Positions 34,326-44,368 of a stretch of DNA of 64,000 nucleotides are shown one piece after another. Both the position numbers and the translations under genes were made by a program. The stretch spans positions 4,861,671 through 4,925,670 of the forward strand of contig CAJSYZ010000002.1 of NCBI GenBank assembly GCA_910574455.1. Reading direction: 5' to 3'. The stretch comes from Trichaptum fuscoviolaceum. Taxonomy: Eukaryota; Basidiomycota; Agaricomycetes; Hymenochaetales; Trichaptaceae. Numbering within the stretch: the first letter of the stretch is position 1; the number at the start of each line of letters is the position of its first letter. Below the pieces are notes generated by a model. It was not told the origin of the DNA and searched no databases. It saw only the letters and a program-made list of their open reading frames with translations.

Positions 34326-34633
34326 TCGTAATTCTAGAAATCTGGATGTTAGTTAGCCGTAGATTGGAAGCGAAAGGAGCCCGCGCACAATTGGCTTTAT
34401 ACGAGGGAGAACTTAAGGTGTAGGAGTGGCTTCACAGAGCACCGCCATGACAATTACGAAGTTCAAGTTGTGGTTGTGGTTGTGGAAAGAAGGCAAATTT
34501 CATACCACCTAATGACGTAAAGTTTCGGATTTTGAACAATTGAGAACTTTAACTTAGCGTTTGCCAGTGCTGTCATTCAAGTCGAAGGACGACAAGAACA
34601 AATTCAAAAATTCCTGACGAAGAGGAATGGAAT

Positions 34634-35286
34634 TCATGATAAGTGAAGTAGGGGGTGTATTTTCACAAATGAAGTATGTACATATGTATACAATAATATA
34701 AGGCGTAGGGGAGAAGAGCCACAAACATCGCGGCAAATTTTCTGTCGACTTTTCGTCGAACGACCAGCAATTTGAGCGTCAGGAAACCTTTTGGTTCGGC
34801 GTTCAACCTCCTCATCCGTCAGCTCACAAAGCCCGTCCTCTGTAATTCTTCCATTCTGTAAGGCATCGAGGAGATCCACAAGGTCTGAGGGGACTTGGTC
34901 GAAGTATCTCGGTGGCATGACCTGAGGCATTTCCTCATCATCGCTCGAGTTTTGCTCTCCGCCCATGTTAAAGTGGGACGGATACCAGCGTGGTTCACGA
35001 TCCTTGCCGCAGAACAACTTTTCAACAGCTCCTATCTTCCCCGGAGTGCTTACCATGAAGGGTGAAAGATCGCCACGGACAGCGCTCTGGTGGAAACAGA
35101 CGATGATATCCTTATAGCCGGTTACAAAACAGATATCGACTTTCCAATGACGATAAAGATAGGGCCGAAGTTGAATAACTCTGTCGTCGGCAACGAACGC
35201 GTTTTTCTCGTCAAGGAGTCCTTGCTCCTCCGCAAGTCTTCGAATGTATTTCTGATTGAACTAATCCCCAGAATAGGCCACGCCAT
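34634..35286 (-). pseudogene. 162-aa family, copy E (broken 5' end, extended 3' end)
   Basis: Family similarity runs from KYIRRLAEEQGLLDEKN through GYKDIIVCFHQSAVRGDLS, EPRWYP, the linker NSSDDEEMP and the SHOCT-like LLDALQNGRITEDGLCEL, all in one frame. The 5' end is damaged: the ATG at 35286 is out of frame, and a TAG stands where other copies read the GYRF segment. The 3' end runs on past the usual stop for about 50 residues. ATG 35056 could start a shortened product of 140 aa. It is the most diverged of the long copies. Confidence 0.6.
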
Positions 35287-35678
35287 CGTTATTCTAGAGT
35301 TCTGTTTGCTGGATGACGATGTGCTGAGAGTAAATGAAACCTGCGTTCAAATGTCTTCGAGAAAGAGGCGCAGGCGTGTAATCAGTGAGCACCACCGTGA
35401 CAGTATGCAGCTCAAGGTTGTGGCTGTGGTTTAAAGTCGCGGTCCCTTTGACATTCCGAACCGTGATCGACGAACAGAATGACGAGCTCAAGGTACAATA
35501 TTCAAATTACATAGGATGATTAATTTCAAGGGAATGGCGAGCTTTTAGGTATATATGTACAAAATAATCAAAGCACAGATGCTATAATACTAGGTATTGA
35601 GGAGAGTGAGGTTGTAGCGGTAAAACTCCTGCTCCATTACTCGTCAGACTGGAGCGACAGGCTTTCCCGGGGTTCATG

Positions 35679-36167
35679 CTAATCGTCCGCCAGACTTTGA
35701 CAAAATTCGTCCTGGGTGATTTTTCCCTCGCTCAAGGCGTCAAGGAGTTCCTCAAGTCCTGGAGGGATTGGGATGACTACCTTTCCCTCGAAATATCCCG
35801 GCGGCAAGATTCTCTCGCAGGGCATCTGTTCGTCGTCACTGGAGTCATCCGGTCTACGTCTGTACGATTTGGCGGGAAACCAGCGTGGCTCGTGTTCTCT
35901 TCCGTATAGTAGTTTCCCCAAGGCCTTTATCCTCGCCATGATATGCGGCTTGATACGCGAAATATCTTCCCGGACGGCGCTCTTGCGAACACACATGATA
36001 ACATCTTTGGAAGTGGAGAGAAATTGGACGTTGACTTTCGCTTGACTCCAGATATAATTCTGTACTTTGTTACTTGTGGCGAGAGGATTTTCGTCAAGGA
36101 GGCCTTGCTCCTCTGCAATTCTCCGGACGTACTTCCATTTGAACCTATATCCGAGATACCAGACCAT
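35679..36167 (-). CDS. 162-aa protein of unknown family, copy B (intact)
   Basis: An intron-free 162-aa frame starting MVWYLGYRFKWKYVRRIAEE. The layout has four parts. First is a basic helical N-terminus (residues about 1-25). Next is a central domain with a VNVQFLSTSKDVIMC strand pattern and SAVREDISRIKPH (about 40-90). A conserved GREHEPRWFPAKS follows. Last are an acidic linker (DDSSDDEQM, a likely CK2 target) and a C-terminal LEELLDALSEGKITQDEFCQSL helix pair that resembles SHOCT domains. No signal peptide or membrane helix is present, so it is probably cytosolic or nuclear. From about residue 65 it is identical in protein to copy C 1.9 kb away, suggesting recent duplication or gene conversion. 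Function is unknown. Confidence 0.6.
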   Translation of the reverse strand: MVWYLGYRFKWKYVRRIAEEQGLLDENPLATSNKVQNYIWSQAKVNVQFLSTSKDVIMCVRKSAVREDISRIKPHIMARIKALGKLLYGREHEPRWFPAKSYRRRPDDSSDDEQMPCERILPPGYFEGKVVIPIPPGLEELLDALSEGKITQDEFCQSLADD

Positions 36168-36630
36168 TGAGTTCTACACTTATTGATGAGTAGGTGTAGG
36201 GGAAGAGAGAAAGGTATCGACTCGCGTGTGAAGAAATGTATGCCAGTTCGTTCAGACTCAGGCTGTGAGAAACTGCCACTGGGTGACGAACTTGAACCTT
36301 CGAACGCCTCTTCGTGCTCTCTCTTATACTATATTTCTATCTAATACCAAATTGCGAAGCGACTACAACATCGGTGTGTATTGTGATCACATTTATTGCT
36401 CTACCGTGTAAGTTTACTACTCGCCATTACCAGTTGCTGACTCGGACTATCGAGGGTGATTTCAAGTTCGCTTGGACTTGTGGCCAACTTTCTGTACTCT
36501 CTCTTCCAGTGTGTGCATAGTGTCATCTGGGTTTCATCTGTGGATGTATTGTGTGCCCAGCCTCAGCACTGTATGTCGTCAAGTCCATGGCTTAGCAAGC
36601 GACAGGCTGTCTTTCGATTTGGGGTCTATA

Positions 36631-37214
36631 CTAGTAGTCCTCGTCGGCCAGAAATCTACGAAATTCGTCCAGGGTAATCCTTCCATCGCTAAAGGCTTCA
36701 TAGAGGCCACACGATTTGGTGAAAACGAGACAATTAGTTTAGGGGCTTAGGCTTGGCGGAAGGGTCGGGGGACATCTTCTCGTCCCCGCTCGAGTCATGC
36801 TCAGGCTCTCTGTCCGGGTCATAATTGGCGAGAAACCAGCATGGCTCGAGTTCTCCACCATACAATATCTTTCCAATGGTCCTCATCTTCTCTATAGCAG
36901 CTGGCTTGATACACGAAATATCGTCACAGACTGCGCTCTTGCAAAAGCACATGATAATAATGTTGGAAGCGGCGAAATCGGACACAGACTTTCGATTGAT
37001 TCTCCTCTTCTCACCACTGGTCACCAGAACATGCTCCACCTCGATGCCCTTCTTCTCCCTCAACTCCGTCTTGACCTCCTCCACCATATCTGCGTACTTC
37101 TTGAGCTTCGCGAAGCAAACGAGATGCGAGTCTCTCGTCGAGAAACCCTTGCTCCCTGCAAGTCTTCGAACGTGCTTCTGTTTGAATCTACATATATCCA
37201 AAGTACCAGGGCAT
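36631..37214 (-). pseudogene. 162-aa family, copy F, chimeric with a glycosyltransferase segment
   Basis: The start region (ATG 37214, MPWYFGY) meets a stop within eight codons. Family sequence then resumes (KQKHVRRLAGSKG) and is interrupted at about 37010-37134 by sequence matching the glycosyltransferase gene at 41113-43055: DSHLVCFAKLKKYADMVEEV, then a segment ending VLVTSGEK. After that the family returns (SNIIIMCFCKSAVCDDIS, then GKILYGGELEPCWF). The reading frame is kept across both joins. The SHOCT-like tail (LYEAFSDGRITLDEFRRFL, ending at TAG 36631-36633) is in another frame after a stop at about 36734. So the copy is both chimeric and broken. Confidence 0.7.
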
Positions 37215-37590
37215 TGTTATTTTAGAAATCTGTTTGTTAGATGACGATAGGCTAAAGTCAAATGTGTCTACGTACAACTGACTTCGAGGAAGAGGAGCAG
37301 TCGTGCCTTCACTCCGGGAAGTGAGCACTGCCGTTATACTCTTCGAGGTTGCGGTTGTGGAACTTCAAGCCACGGCTCCCTTGTCATCGTGATCGACAAA
37401 CAGCATACCGAGTTCACAAATATAATGTATAAATGAGACAGAATTTTGAATTTCATCTTGCAGAACAATGAACTTTAAGGCGTATATACGTATACAAAAG
37501 AATCAGCACAAATGCTATAGTACAAAATATTGAGAAGTGGAGATGTAGCGCAAGTTCAACTTCCGAATACCCTTCGTTTCGGCGTCCATG

Positions 37591-38079
37591 CTAATCGTCT
37601 GCCAGACTTTGACAAAATTCGTCCTGGGTGATTTTTCCCTCGCTCAAGGCGTCAAGGAGTTCCTCAAGTCCTGGAGGGATTGGGATGACTACCTTTCCCT
37701 CGAAGTATCCCGGCGGCAAGATTCTCTCGCAGGGCATCTGTTCGTCGTCACTGGAGTCATCCGGTCTACGTCTGTACGATTTGGCGGGAAACCAGCGTGG
37801 CTCGTGTTCTCTACCGTATAAAAGTTTCCCCAAGGCCTTTATCCTCGCCATGATATGCGGCTTAATACGCGAGATATCTTCACGGACAGCGCTCTTGCGT
37901 ACACACATGATAACATCTCTGGAAGTGGAGAGAAATTGGACGTTGACTTTTGATTGACTCCAGATATAGGTTTTGACTCTGTTACTTGTGACGAGAGGGT
38001 TTTCGTCAAGGAGACCTTGCTCCTCAGCAATTCTCCGGACGTACTTCCATTTAAACCTATATCCAAGATACCAGGCCAT
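37591..38079 (-). CDS. 162-aa protein of unknown family, copy C (intact)
   Basis: An intact 162-aa frame starting MAWYLGYRFKWKYVRRIAEE. It differs from copy B at only a few residues between positions 29 and 54 (for example VTSNRVKTYIWSQSKV against ATSNKVQNYIWSQAKV) and is otherwise identical, including the acidic linker and SHOCT-like tail. It lies about 400 bp downstream of GT1 in the same direction. The same glycosyltransferase-then-small-gene order is found in the other arm of the duplication (GT3 and copy D). A CAACTTGAA-type motif about 80 bp upstream of the ATG is shared with several other copies. No function is assigned. Confidence 0.6.
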   Translation of the reverse strand: MAWYLGYRFKWKYVRRIAEEQGLLDENPLVTSNRVKTYIWSQSKVNVQFLSTSRDVIMCVRKSAVREDISRIKPHIMARIKALGKLLYGREHEPRWFPAKSYRRRPDDSSDDEQMPCERILPPGYFEGKVVIPIPPGLEELLDALSEGKITQDEFCQSLADD

Positions 38080-38480
38080 TGGCGTCTACACTCCTAGATG
38101 AGTAGTGTAAGGGAAGAGAAGAAGGAATGTGAAGAAGCGAACGTGGTTCAACTTGAAGAGTTCAAGTTGCGGCTGCGACCCTGACCCGGGCCGCTGTCAG
38201 CACGCCAATAAGCGAGATCCATGCCAATCCTGTAAGTAGCAAAGGATAGGATACTACGTAGATGGGCGGTTTGGACGTGCAGGCAGATGGTAATCGTTAT
38301 TTCAATTGCATATCATTCATTATCAAACGATATAATCGAAACAAAGACTACTAGGAATGAGACTGTCAATAAAATGTTATGGATGAAAATGGATGTGTCC
38401 GCGTCCAAGATACAGAAACTGTCATCGAGAAGAATGATAGAAAAGACCCCGATCCAAAAGTCATGCTCAATCAGAATATC

Positions 38481-40312
38481 TTATATCGCGAACTCCATCG
38501 GCAGTTCGTATTCAGTCCGTTTTGCATGCGGTCTGTGGCTTTCCCAATTGACGTCACGAGAAAATCCCCCATTCCAATCGACGACGCGGCGTGCAGCCAT
38601 GAGCGACATCGTACTCCTGTACGTGCCTACAAAGCCCGAACCTAGAGACTGAGCCGCAGCATCGAGGAAGACAGGGTACCTAATAAATGTCCTCGGTTAG
38701 AATGATGTATCGGTCTTTGTTGAGAACGAAGCATACCATTTGCCCAGTTTTTCAGTGGTCTGGTACTCTTTGTGATCGAGCCAGGTCCAGCCCAATGACC
38801 GCACCTCCGACCACCAATCCGCATTCTTCTCATCACTTGTTACTAGAACACGATCGACCTCAATACCCCGTTTCTCGCGAAGCTCCGCCTTGACCTCCTC
38901 AATCTGCTCGCTGTATACGCTCAACGGAGCGAAGCAGTCCTTAAGTGGATCTGTGTTGTTCGCTTCAGCACCGTGCTGGCAGGCAAGGGCGAAGTCGCCA
39001 TGTCGGATGTGCACAGAGATGAACAGTGGAATGGGCGAGCCTTGAGGGACGTCAAATGCTGCAGCGAGCAGGGGCTCGGTGAGCTCGAGAATGCGAGGAT
39101 TCCAGTGGGCGTGAGTGCCAACGAAAGACCATGCAGGTGAGAAATCATGGAACATTTCATAACCCTAAGGATAGCTCAGATTAGCATGTATGCTAGAAGT
39201 AGGAACAGATAGATGCGTACATAGACGCTAACGCCGTAGTACAGGAAGTCAAAGCAGGCCATATGCTCATCTGGAAGTTTCTTGTGACCGCCTGCGCTGG
39301 GGTAAGGCGCCTCCGCCGGTAAGCGAGCATCTCTTCGTCCCTCAGGATACGTCAAAGATGCCAGTACATCAAACCTTACATGAAGTTCCTGAGGCTGGGA
39401 CTCAATAAGCTTCGCATGCATAGGAACAGGGGTATAGCTCGTATCAACGTGGATGTGAGGGGGAATGGGGCCATCTCGAGGCCCGAAGTCAGGACGCGGC
39501 GTTGCCCAGGCGCTCCAGCAACCGAGTTCATCGACATGGGTCGAATTGCGACTCTTGAGATCGTACCACTCGACCAGCGGAAGTCGAATGAGAGAGGAGA
39601 GTCGTGGCAGGTCGAAAACTTCTGAGAAAGGAGGTAAACCAGCATCTTTACCGACATGCGATGGCTCGAAAGGCGGGATAATGCCTGTCCGGTTCGTCAG
39701 CAAAGCAACATATAGCATGTTAGTGATCGTCATGAAGTCATTCGCTAAATGATAACTTTCAGTAAGGAAACACGAAAGGGTGTACTCAGACACTTACTCC
39801 AACCGGCGTTGACCCAGCCAGTCAGATAAAGTGTATCGTTTCTTAGATTATCTTCGACAGATTAGTTACTGGCCGATTCGTAAGCTGCACGATAACTCAC
39901 CCCAGAAACTTTCAGCTGGAGGCCCCAGGAGCTGCGGCGATTGCATGGGCACTTGTGGTTGCACATCCTCTTCTACCTCTTCAGCCTTAGTTTCGTTCGA
40001 GCTTGAGACGTGAACGATGGAAAACATAGCAAATGCAACCAGGAAAAGTAGAATAAGCGCAATGGCAGCATAGCGTTTCCTATTGCCTTTACTCATCCCA
40101 TTCTTTCCCCTACGCACCTCGCGCCCATGTTGAGCACGCTTCTCGCTGTAAGGTAACGGGGAGACCGATTGCGAGGGATAAATAGCATTATCCGCATCTT
40201 CGAGGGACTCTAAGGATGCCTCAACGTCAAGATCTTGCGTGTCAATATCGTGATATCGTTCATGGTCATGAGCCGCAGTCGCATTGAGAAGAGGTTGCGA
40301 GGAATTAGCCAT
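38481..40312 (-). CDS. O-fucosyltransferase-like type II membrane glycosyltransferase GT1
   Basis: The protein has a Ser/Asp-rich cytosolic tail (MANSSQPLLNATAAHDHERY), one membrane anchor (YAAIALILLFLVAFAMFSIV), a stem, and a lumenal GT-B-like domain. Markers in order are LGPPAESFWDN, LTGWVNAGWSNDFMT, MLYVALLTNRTGIIPPFEPS, MACFDFLYYGVSVY, FISVHIRHGDF, VLVTSDEKN, GWTWLDHKE and the C-terminal GSGFVGTYRSTMSLMAARRV. The HIRxGDF and FVGTxxSTxS motifs are those of GDP-fucose-dependent transferases (O-FucT fold), so a Golgi fucosyltransferase is likely; acceptor unknown. Four introns are conserved with GT3. The stop is TAA 38481-38483. It is near-identical to GT3 but has a shorter stem. Immediately upstream is the truncated small-family copy G rather than the 5' flank seen at GT3. 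Confidence 0.7.
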
Positions 40313-40320
40313 TTCCGCGA

Positions 40321-40440
40321 TTACTCGGGATAGCGCTCTACATTGCAGCATGTGCCGAGAGGTTTGTCATGGAGCCCTTGCTCCTCTGCAATACTCCGGG
40401 CATACTTCCACCTGACCTTGTATCCAAAATAATAAGCCAT
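40321..40440 (-). pseudogene. 162-aa family, copy G (N-terminal fragment upstream of GT1)
   Basis: A 39-codon frame MAYYFGYKVRWKYARSIAEE continues QGLHDKP and then leaves the family, stopping at TAA 40321-40323. The stop is only 8 nt from the GT1 start codon at 40312. It therefore reads either as the truncated 5' end of a small-family gene joined to GT1, or as an upstream ORF in the GT1 transcript. Confidence 0.6.
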
Positions 40441-41112
40441 TCCGCTTCTAGTAGGACAGTGGTGAGTTACGGTGGTGAGTTACAAGTGCTGTACGAGAAA
40501 AGAGTCTGCAGTGAACGAAACTGAAGATGAGTGAACCGTGGAAGTGATAGTAGTTCTTCACTGACAGTGGCATCACGCACTGGCGAGCTGTCGCTTCAAG
40601 GTTGTGATTTATATACAACCTGAGAGAGGACATAATACACTGCTCACTTTCCCATCAGTGCGCATGTTTGATTATAATAACTCACTTGCACCCTCAACCT
40701 GTGACACAAACCGTTAACGATATTCCAGAAGTAAGAAGGAAGCCCGTCTGGGTTGAGCGTGAGCAACTTGAGTCTTGAACTTATATACTGCAGTAGATTG
40801 CACCAATAAGCGCCCGGCGTATGTAGTATGCTTCACTCACCGAGTCCTAGCTCTCCACATTGCTGATCGTGACAACAAACTTATATATTCAGCAAGTGAA
40901 TCGGCGTGGAAGGCGAGACATCAGGTAACAAGAATGTAAGGTATATGTTGGGGATGCTAAAGTAAGTGGTCCATCGTCCGAATAAGTCATAATAAAGCTT
41001 GAGTCCGTTTAAGTCTGTTACGAAGGTCTGATGAGAGGAGATCAATAAATAGGTGCACATGTAATCTTACACATCACTGGTTCACCCAACTGCTAAGAGA
41101 GAGAGAAAGCGT
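40441..41112. other. Intergenic between GT1 and GT2
   Basis: This holds the promoter that once belonged to copy G, with a CAACCTTGAAGCGA-type element near 40591-40606 and a TATATA stretch nearby, and the GT2 3' UTR. No other coding sequence was seen. Confidence 0.5.
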
Positions 41113-43055
41113 TCAGACGATGAACTCATACTTTCCAACTGTGAAGGGTCCACCGTTGACCTCAAGGTCGTCGTCATCGCTGTCGCTTTCTGGTCGCAAT
41201 GAGCGTCGTCTGTCTGTTGCGTCGGGTGCCCCATTGACGTCGCGTGTCGCTCCGCCGCTCCAGTCCACGACGCGACGTGCGGCCATCAACGACATCGTGC
41301 TCCCGCGCGTTCCAACAAAGCCTGCGCCCAGTGATTGTGCCGCGGCGTCAAGGAAAACGGGGTACCTACATAGCGAAAGTCAGCAACAAAACGATTGTCC
41401 TAACGAAAAGAAATGCTTCACACACCATTGTCCGTACTTTTCCTCCGTATTGAGTGATTTGTGATCGATCCACGTCCAGCCGAGGTCCCGCACCTGACCC
41501 CACCACGCCACGCTCTTCTCATCACTGGTCACCAAAACATAGTCCACCTCGATGCCCTTCTTCTCCCTCAACTCCGCCTTGACCTCCTCCACCATATCCG
41601 CGTACTTCTCGAGCTTCGCGAAGCAAACGAGGTGCGAGTCTGTGCCGTTTGCGTCCCCGCGAGACGGACAGCGTCCAGCGAAGTCGCCGTGCCGAATATG
41701 CACAGAGATGTACGGCGGAATCGCAGAGCCGGCTGGTAAAGAAAAGGCGCTCGCGAGCGCGTCTTCGGTGAGTGAGCGAATTCGCGAAGTCCAATGTGCG
41801 TGTGTGCCGATAAAGCGCCAGGCAGGAGAGAAGTCGTAGTTGTATTCGAACGGCTGGGGAAGGGAAGCACACCAATCGCGAAGCAGCAGAATAAGAGTTG
41901 CTTAGATACAGAAAGGGGGACGAAAGAAGCGAACGACGTACATAGACTGCGCTGGCGTAATACAGGAAGTCGAAGCAAGCCATTTGCTCGCTCGGGAGCT
42001 GCCTATGCCCACCGGCCGACGGGTACGGCGCTTCGTGTGGTAGGTTTGCGTGCTTCCGGCCGTCCGGGAACGTGATAGCTGCGAGCGGCGCAAAGCGTAC
42101 GTGCTGGTCTTGGGGGACCGCGTGGCGCGGCACGGGCGTATAGCTGACATCGAGGTTAAGGTAGCCCGGTATGGGACCCGTGCGGGGACTGTCGTCCTCC
42201 GGCTTCGTCGTTGCCCACACACTCCAGCACCCGAGCTCATCTGGAGGCGAATCTGGTTTCTTGATGTCCTGCCACTCGATGAGCGGTCTCTCGATCTCCG
42301 CCGCCATGCGAGGGAGGTCGAACACCTCGGAGAAGGGCGGGAAGCCGCCGGTCCAAGAGACATGGGAGGGCGCGAAAGGGGGGATGACGCCGGTACGGTT
42401 TGATAGGTACGCGACATACAGCATATTGACAATGGTCATAAAGTCGTTTGCTGAACGACGAACACCGTCAGCTGATAGTTCACCTCCGGCTCCGACAAAT
42501 GGGAGGGTACTTACTCCAGCCAGCGCTGAACCATCCAGTCATGTACTGCGTGTCGTTCCGTAAGTTATCTGTATTCAGTATGATGAGTACCCTACGAGGT
42601 GATAGACGCTAAGGTCATCTGGTCAGCTTACCCCAGAAACTGTCTGTGGGCGGTCCCAGGACCTGGGAAGAGAACGCCAGTGGTTGCTCTTCCTTCGCCA
42701 CTGCCTCAGAGTCCTCGACACCCTCTCCGGAAATCACCACAGTTGACGCGCCTCCAGGAGGCAGAAGCTGCATCGTCGCGAAGAAACCGAGTGCAACTAT
42801 TAAGAGTAGAACGGCTGCAATGACAGCGTAGCATCGACTGTTGCTTTTGCGCCGTGTCTCTGCGGGGAGACCGGCTTTCTCGTTGTACTGGGGGAAGTCA
42901 TTTGAGTCGTCATCGCGCAGAAGACCACACTCAGTCTCTTCAAGAGAGTCTAGGGAGGCTTCGAGGTCGTCACCAAGGGTGTCGCGGTACTGGTGGTGGC
43001 GGTCACTGTCCTTCTGGAGCTCCTTGAATAGAGTAGTCGAGCTTGAGCCGGACAT
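41113..43055 (-). CDS. O-fucosyltransferase-like type II membrane glycosyltransferase GT2
   Basis: It starts at ATG 43055 (MSGSSSTTLFKELQKDSDRH), with an acidic tail, an anchor (CYAVIAAVLLLIVALGFFAT) and a Gly/Glu stem. The lumenal domain carries LGPPTDSFWDN, MTGWFSAGWTNDFMT, NMLYVAYLSNRTGVIPPFAP, LPSEQMACFDFLYYASAVY, PAWRFIGTHAHWTSRI, YISVHIRHGDF, VLVTSDEKSVAWW, GWTWIDHKS, and GAGFVGTRGSTMSLMAARRV. All motifs are intact. The C-terminus is longer than in GT1 and acidic (RPESDSDDDDLEVNGG). It is more GC-rich and diverged from GT1 and GT3. A segment encoding DSHLVCFAKL through VLVTSDEK is the source, or sister, of the insert in pseudogene F. Confidence 0.7.
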
Positions 43056-44368
43056 AGCTTATATGCTCGTCAAGAGATGAAGAGAGACCTGGTCAAAGTG
43101 AGACGAGAAGGGCAGGGAAATGATCGTACAAGAAAGGATAGGAATAGACCAACGAGAAAGACCAGCAAGTTAGGGCCTGTAGGCAGAACGGTCCGTATAA
43201 TCAATGAAGGCGGAAATGCAGGCGAAGGTTATAGTTGAGCACAGTGGATCGGATCAGCAGATTGACGCCAGGCCCAGAAGAGGGAAAGGAATATGTAAGG
43301 ACTTCAAACTATCCGGAAGAGAGGTGCAATGCAATTGTACACAGCACCAGCAGCGAGGCGGAGAAGCATGCCAGATCCAGGTCAGTCCGGAAATAGCGGC
43401 AGAGTATATTCGAATGGCGGCATCAGGGGGATGATCAGCAGTCTGCCAACCTGGCGTCGCCTATCCGTTCCTATTCTTGCTCTTGTCTCCTCTCCCACCA
43501 GTCCATTCCATAATAGATCACTCATTAGATCGGATACCATCCACAGATAAGCAACAGTGCTGAGGATCCATCGCACCTCTCTTCGCGTCAGAGCGTCAAG
43601 GCTAAGGCTGGCCAAGTACGTAGCGAGCGTGCCCCTTGGAGATCGTCCTCGACGTCCAGGCGGGAACAATCTCAGTTGGGAATACGCGCTCCATCGTCAT
43701 ACGGCTCGGCGCACGCACCAGATGGGTGTCTGTCGCGTCGGTAGCGACGGGACGTCAAATTCGTCCTGCCAAAAGCCCAATAGGCAGATCATCGTGCGGT
43801 AGTATTGGTAGTATTGGTATTGGTTATCCCCGACTGACCCGGGTCCGGAGCAGACCCGACCAGCCTTCAAGTTTGCTTGATGCAGGTTGCTTCGACGAAA
43901 AGCTTTGCAGCGGTCGTATGGACATCAAGGCGTTCTTCGAGTCTGGGCAATAGATATGAAAGCTGTGGGAGGAGCGGGAACACACGACCGTCGTCCGTCA
44001 ACGCTCGAGAAAAGTCAAACGACGTGTGAAGGTGCCTGTAAATTGAGTTCGGCTTTGTAACTGAGGTTCAATCTCCGCTGCTCTTGCCGAATGCTGCCGA
44101 AAACTTATCTGCATATTACTATCGCTATGTATGTGAAGAGAGAAACAACTTCGTGCGCAAAATACTACAGAATCTACAGAATCGAAAGGGAGAAAGCTAT
44201 CACTAACAATGACGGGGAACGAGTTTTTACAATATATGTAGTCCACAGCAAATGTTCAAGATTAGAATGTCTTTTAGCGTCGAAAGCATAAAGGGGATGG
44301 GGAGTCCTTCATAAATGTGTATGTCATAGAATATCAAGAATAGCAGACGAGCAAGCCTCAGAGGTTCC
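43056..44368. other. Intergenic, 1.3 kb
   Basis: GT2 promoter on the left and acyltransferase 3' UTR on the right. A short imperfect tandem repeat, (GTAGTATTG)-like, lies at about 43800-43825. Open frames in 43200-43950 show no domain or splice support. Confidence 0.5.

Larger units (their letters stand above)
37370..40320 (-). repeat. Inverted segmental duplication, left arm
   Basis: This arm carries glycosyltransferase GT1 and small gene C with their intergenic DNA. It matches the right arm (53341-56337) in reverse orientation, including noncoding stretches such as the region around 38220-38340. One end falls just upstream of the GT1 ATG, where the truncated copy G begins. The other falls in the promoter of copy F. 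Coding identity is high but with indels, so the duplication is fairly recent but not brand new. Confidence 0.8.

Noticed and set aside
43160..43200. Second MITE copy suggested by TTAGGGCCTG near 43171
   Set aside because: Only the first bases match; the sequence departs from the TIR and no matching right end was found.
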